Shown here in pieces: positions 17,913 to 21,792 of a DNA stretch of 21,792 nucleotides. Both the position numbers and the translations under genes were made by a program. Origin of the DNA: Apostichopus parvimensis (taxonomy: Eukaryota > Echinodermata > Holothuroidea > Aspidochirotida > Stichopodidae); contig KN887336.1 in the NCBI GenBank assembly GCA_000934455.1, positions 72,366 through 94,157 of the forward strand. Reading direction: 5' to 3'. The first letter of the stretch is position 1. The number at the start of each line of letters is the position of its first letter. The notes under the pieces were generated by a model. That model saw nothing but the letters and a program-made list of their open reading frames with translations, did no database searches and had not been told where the DNA came from.

Positions 17913-20900
17913 TCAGTTATTCCAAGATATGATGTGATCTTCCAACATTGCTAAAGTTTGGTCTTCAATGATCAACACCTGAAAGAAAACAAATGCTAAA
18001 TCTCTAACGTCTCTCAAAAAGACGACAAAAACAAACAAAATAAAGGAGTTGTCTGTTAAGAGCAATAAGAGCACATCTATGAATGTCAGTGGATGCTTCA
18101 ATTATTAACACAAATGGCTGACAAGATCTTCTTGATCGGGGTGTTACATAACTTGAACCCATTATTGAAACCTGAGCCACTGGATTCCCCAACTATGAAC
18201 CACCCTAGAACCTCATTATTATCACCTTGCAAGCCCTACCCTCCCTACCACCCTAGAACGGTCTGTACAATTATCCATCCTGATGAGAGGATGTAGAGGA
18301 TGTCTGATTTTGGGTACATGTACTGTCACTGACTGTAGGTCCCTGGAAGCTGGAAATGGAAGGAAACCTGGGAGGGAAGCTGGAAATGGAAGGAAAACCT
18401 GGGGGTGGGGGGTTCCCGAAGGCTGCCAATAGAAAGAAATCTGGTGGGGTTCCTGAAAGCTACAGCATTTTCAGGTATTTCTTTGTTCTACTGTAGCACT
18501 GCCAGTGTACTTACCTTCAAGCCTGCATTGAATGTGTAAGAGTCTGCAGAGAGTGTGACAGAATCAACTTCAATCGAGGACGGTGCTGAATCCAGACCAA
18601 ACACTTTGATAAGACTGAATGCCAGATTATCAGGAGAAACGTAGCTATCTTGAATTACAGTCATTGACAGTCTCTTCTGTAAATGAATGTTAAAACAGCC
18701 TTTTGAATAGATCAAAGCCTGTTACATTGGCTACATATTATTATCTTCCATAACAGTAATTGTAACAAAGTGAAAGTACAACTGTCTTCAAAGTATCAAG
18801 GTACGTAATCCTGGAGATAAGAAATATCATGTACTCACCACAGACAGAATTATCTGTTACAAGATGTCACTACAACTGCTCGAAAGATTCAAAACATGTA
18901 ACACTGGGGGCATGTAAGTAACTTAAATAACAGATACAGACAATGTTTTCTGTAATGAAATGATCCTATAACATACTACTTGAAAGAATCAAGGCAAATG
19001 ATCACTGACAGGAATTTCCTTACAGCTCTGTGTCACTTACTTGATTTACAGTAAATTCCAATAAGGAATATGCACCGTTCTCCACAGGATCTGCAACGGG
19101 AAAATATTATATCGTTATGTGCCATATGAAACAAGTTTTTGTCTAAGGTATGTAAGTCTGATAAACTGAACAAGTAACAACAAGGTCAATTAACCTCTAC
19201 CATTGTGAATTAATTGCAAACTTTTCTCAACATGGAAGACTTTACATGTTAATGTCTGGACTCAAACACATTGTATGGTACATCAACATTCTTTCCAAAG
19301 TATTAAAACATATTTGCATTTAGTTTCAATTTTTTATTTGTATATTTCATTTATTTAATTTTTTTATATTTCATTTTAATGGTTTGCTCTGACTATGCCT
19401 CAGATCCTGTGGTGCCCGAGTTTGAAAGAGAAATGATCTTGGGGTTGTTTCAGGAATTCAAAGACAATTTATTAACCATTACACTCAAACATGGTGCAGT
19501 GTAAAGATAGAATACATCTCCATAGATCTTATACATGGTTTCTATGGAAACCAGAGAAAAATATCCGATAGAAAATTGGCATCATTTGATCAACTATGTA
19601 CAGAGATATTCATTGCATATTGATAAAAGTTTCAGCGAGAGTGTGAATTATTTTTATCAACACCCCTCTCATTAGCATACCTCTTGATTCACCATCGTCC
19701 CAATACAGGTTCCCAGCTGCTCGCTGCTCATCATCCAGAGCCACTATTAGACCAAGAGGGTTCCTACGACTAAATGGAAACAAAAGAAATCGCAATTAGG
19801 TCTTAGAACAATACCCTGACTGAATAGTTAACCAATTATTGACCTTGTTTGGTACAGTAAATTTGAGCGCATTTCTGATCACAAAGTGAATAAACAGTTT
19901 TGATTACCTGTAAACAGTAGTGTTGGCAGGTTCTTGGGTTGGCAAGATGTAACCTCCCCTCACATGTACAGGGATAAAATCAAGAGGCGCTGAGAGGGTT
20001 ACCCAAGTACCTCTTTCATATTCTGGTAACTCCTCACCCTGTTATAAGGCAAAGAAAAGAAGAAAGATTTAAGTATCAAACTGCAGTCTTAAGGCATCGT
20101 AGCAACTGCCCCCCTCAACCCAACCTCCCCCCCCCCCTCCTCCTCCTTCCACCTCTTATAATCATCACTAACAGTCTCTAGCATTTCAATCTTCTGTTAT
20201 CAATTAACAGCCAGCAATAGAATAACTTACAGAATAATAGCTGTACCACCTGACATCTGGGAAGTAGCCCCTCACAGTCACATCAGCCTGATTAAGTAAA
20301 AAATGACAGATAGAGAGAATGAAATAGGAGAACACTGTAAGTTTCTAACAGTCTGCTAGTTAAATGCCAGACAGGATGCTTAATCCTAAGCAAAAGTTTG
20401 TATCAACTTTAGAAGAAAAAAAACAATAAAACATAACTGGTGTTCCTGTTACAATTGCAGTCAATCATGGTCTGTTTCTTACCATCCACCAGTCAAAAAT
20501 AGAATCAAACTTGTAGGTTGTAGATGTTAAAAGTGTTACAAAGAGATTTTTCAGAAGTAACAGAAGGGTTCGCATAGAATGGGATTTGTCTGCAGAAATA
20601 CAAATCTTGTGCTTTACAAACAGCAATCCAGTCCAATGTTGGTGTTAACTAGTGACAACATTGGTCACTGACATCGCTGGTAACACCCTATTTTGAGCCG
20701 ATTCTTAACAGGGCAAGGCGAGAGAAGGAAATTCATGAAAAATTTGAGCAACAGCTTCAGTTTTAGGTGAATTAATTTAAGTTTTACAGTTAACTAATTT
20801 TAATATGAGACTAACTCTTATAATCCTCTCAGGAAGGCTCACGCAATATTTCCCAAAGCTTTTCAAGACAGGAGTTTGTATTGTCAGCTTACCTCTCTCA

Positions 20901-21696
20901 TCACAGGAGTAATTAAAAGGCTAGGACCCCACAAAAACTGTTCCTCCACATGCAAAGCCTCAACATTACTTGGGAACCTGTGGATGGTTGCAAGACATAT
21001 ATAGATTATACACATATACAGATATAGATAACATGCCCTGAATTATAACAACAGTTGACATAATGCAAAAATGAATAGATACAGTAATATCAATATTTGT
21101 CAACCTGGGAGTGGTTTGAATAGCTCTGTTTGAACCCCAGCCAATCATTTACAAACTGTTAGTACCAATGTGTCATTAGCAAACCTGCTACCAAATACTG
21201 ATAAGGTGTTTTCTTGTGAAACTGTTTAACAGTTATCAGTTGTGGTTTCCAAATATTAACTTACTAAACATGTTAAAGTTTCAAAGGTGCTATCCTGGAT
21301 TAGTCCACGCTACAATATTTGTTCCCTGACATTGAGGATCGTTAACTTATACCATTATATATCTCAGTAAGGTGTCAGTTAGGTGAATAATGATTTAATA
21401 GAGCGTGTTGAGTTAACTGCTAGTTGAAGGTTAAGAATTAATTCCACTCTAATTTGACTGTCCAGTCAATTTGTGGAGTATAATGAAGACCAATATTGCA
21501 GCCTTGAAATATTGGGACATTTCAGAGACAATTTACGCTTTGCTTACTCATGCATCAGAGACCGCACCACAGTAGAGCCCTGTGTATTAGCTTCATAGAA
21601 TAGAGTGTACAGGAAAGGTATCAGAGTGTATCGATGAAGCAGAATGGTTCGAGAAACGTTGGTCATAGTCTCGCTGAAGACAGTTGGGTGTTGAGG
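17913..21696 (-). CDS. GH31 alpha-glucosidase (lysosomal/maltase-glucoamylase type), C-terminal 262 residues
   Basis: Eight coding exons lie on the minus strand: 21548-21696, 20893-20977, 20231-20287, 19908-20038, 19681-19769, 19041-19090, 18515-18676 and 17913-17978. GT-AG borders and phases agree throughout, and TGA is at 17913-17915. Numbering from the first residue in the window: [15 protein letters not shown] (22-36) and [10 protein letters not shown] (43-52) match the end of the catalytic barrel. [12 protein letters not shown] (64-75), [12 protein letters not shown] (85-96), [20 protein letters not shown] (115-134), [11 protein letters not shown] (144-154) and LYWDDGES (162-169) are hallmark GH31 blocks of the proximal C-terminal beta-domain. 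[14 protein letters not shown] and the tail LEDHIISWN belong to the distal beta-domain. N13-V-S and N136-T-T are possible N-glycosylation sites, consistent with a secreted or lysosomal enzyme. The nucleophile and acid/base exons are outside the window, so GAA cannot be told from MGAM/SI-like paralogues. Known family reaction: exo-hydrolysis of terminal alpha-glucose. Ser46 replaces the usual Pro of the VVRP block. Confidence 0.92.
18337..18462. repeat. Degenerate minisatellite, unit about 30-38 bp
   Basis: ggaagctggaaatggaagga followed by aacctggg occurs at about 18344-18373 and again at 18374-18404. More diverged copies follow (ggttcccgaaggctg..., ggttcctgaaagct). It is G-rich and lies in the last intron of the GH31 gene (17979-18514), which otherwise holds nothing recognised. 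Confidence 0.8.
18677..19680 (-). other. GH31 introns flanking the 50-nt exon
   Basis: Introns 18677-19040 and 19091-19680 flank the small coding exon 19041-19090. Both have good GT-AG borders (GTAAGT and GTATGC donors, ttacag and ttgcag acceptors). AT-rich sequence with no repeat or additional exon recognised. Confidence 0.8.
20109..20156. repeat. C-rich polypyrimidine tract
   Basis: C runs with ctcaaccc and cctcctcctcc interruptions. It sits inside the short GH31 intron 20039-20230. Confidence 0.85.
20288..20892 (-). other. GH31 intron with a possible cryptic exon
   Basis: The donor is GTAAGC and the acceptor cttaatcag. Direct joining of the flanking exons gives the expected [15 protein letters not shown] reading. 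A spliceable open segment at 20483-20589 is discussed under findings. Confidence 0.75.
20978..21547 (-). other. GH31 intron between the first two coding exons in the window
   Basis: The donor is GTAAGC at 21547 and the acceptor catccacag ends at 20978. The intron splits a Glu codon after position 2. Nothing else is recognised inside. To the right, 21697-21792 is the end of a further intron with acceptor gtattccag. Confidence 0.8.
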
Positions 21697-21792
21697 CTGG
21701 AATACGATAGAGCATAAAATAAAATAATAACAGCATTTAGAACGCTATTCACGCACAGAGTGCGTACCATAGCGTGATCACTTTTGGTCTTT

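Overview
The window is nuclear DNA from a metazoan. It is AT-rich, its genes are split by GT-AG introns of about 0.1-1.9 kb, and it carries microsatellites, minisatellites and mobile-element remnants. The three proteins resemble vertebrate family members closely, so I infer an invertebrate deuterostome, possibly an echinoderm such as a sea cucumber. No sequence marker settles the species.

Layout: (1) 25-5815, minus strand: ZFPL1, a Golgi zinc-finger membrane protein. Five coding exons are present and the C-terminal exon(s) lie off the left edge. (2) 5816-8414: a divergent, head-to-head intergenic region. (3) 8415-13089, plus strand: CPPED1, a calcineurin-like metallophosphoesterase, complete in five coding exons (298 aa). 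(4) 13090-17912: tail-to-tail intergenic DNA with a roughly 557-bp palindrome-ended repeat, a 20-bp tandem repeat and simple repeats. (5) 17913-21696, minus strand: the last eight coding exons (262 aa) of a GH31 alpha-glucosidase of the lysosomal/maltase-glucoamylase type. Its catalytic exons lie off the right edge.

Exon joins were checked by hand. In all three genes every splice phase closes and the joined protein reads through family-conserved motifs. The genes have unrelated roles (Golgi structure, phosphatase signalling, glycan or maltose hydrolysis) and nothing suggests an operon or a functional cluster.

The introns, mainly those of ZFPL1, hold the mobile-element material. There is a 5'-truncated LINE with an inactivated reverse-transcriptase C-terminus, a foldback element flanked by a 13-bp direct repeat, a roughly 1-kb element with terminal inverted repeats between TTAA sites, and a perfect-period 15-bp minisatellite. 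I found no rRNA, tRNA, CRISPR array or viral gene, and no convincing new biological system. The most checkable oddities are the mobile elements, a triple-cysteine substitution beside the CPPED1 metal site, and a possible cryptic exon in the GH31 gene.
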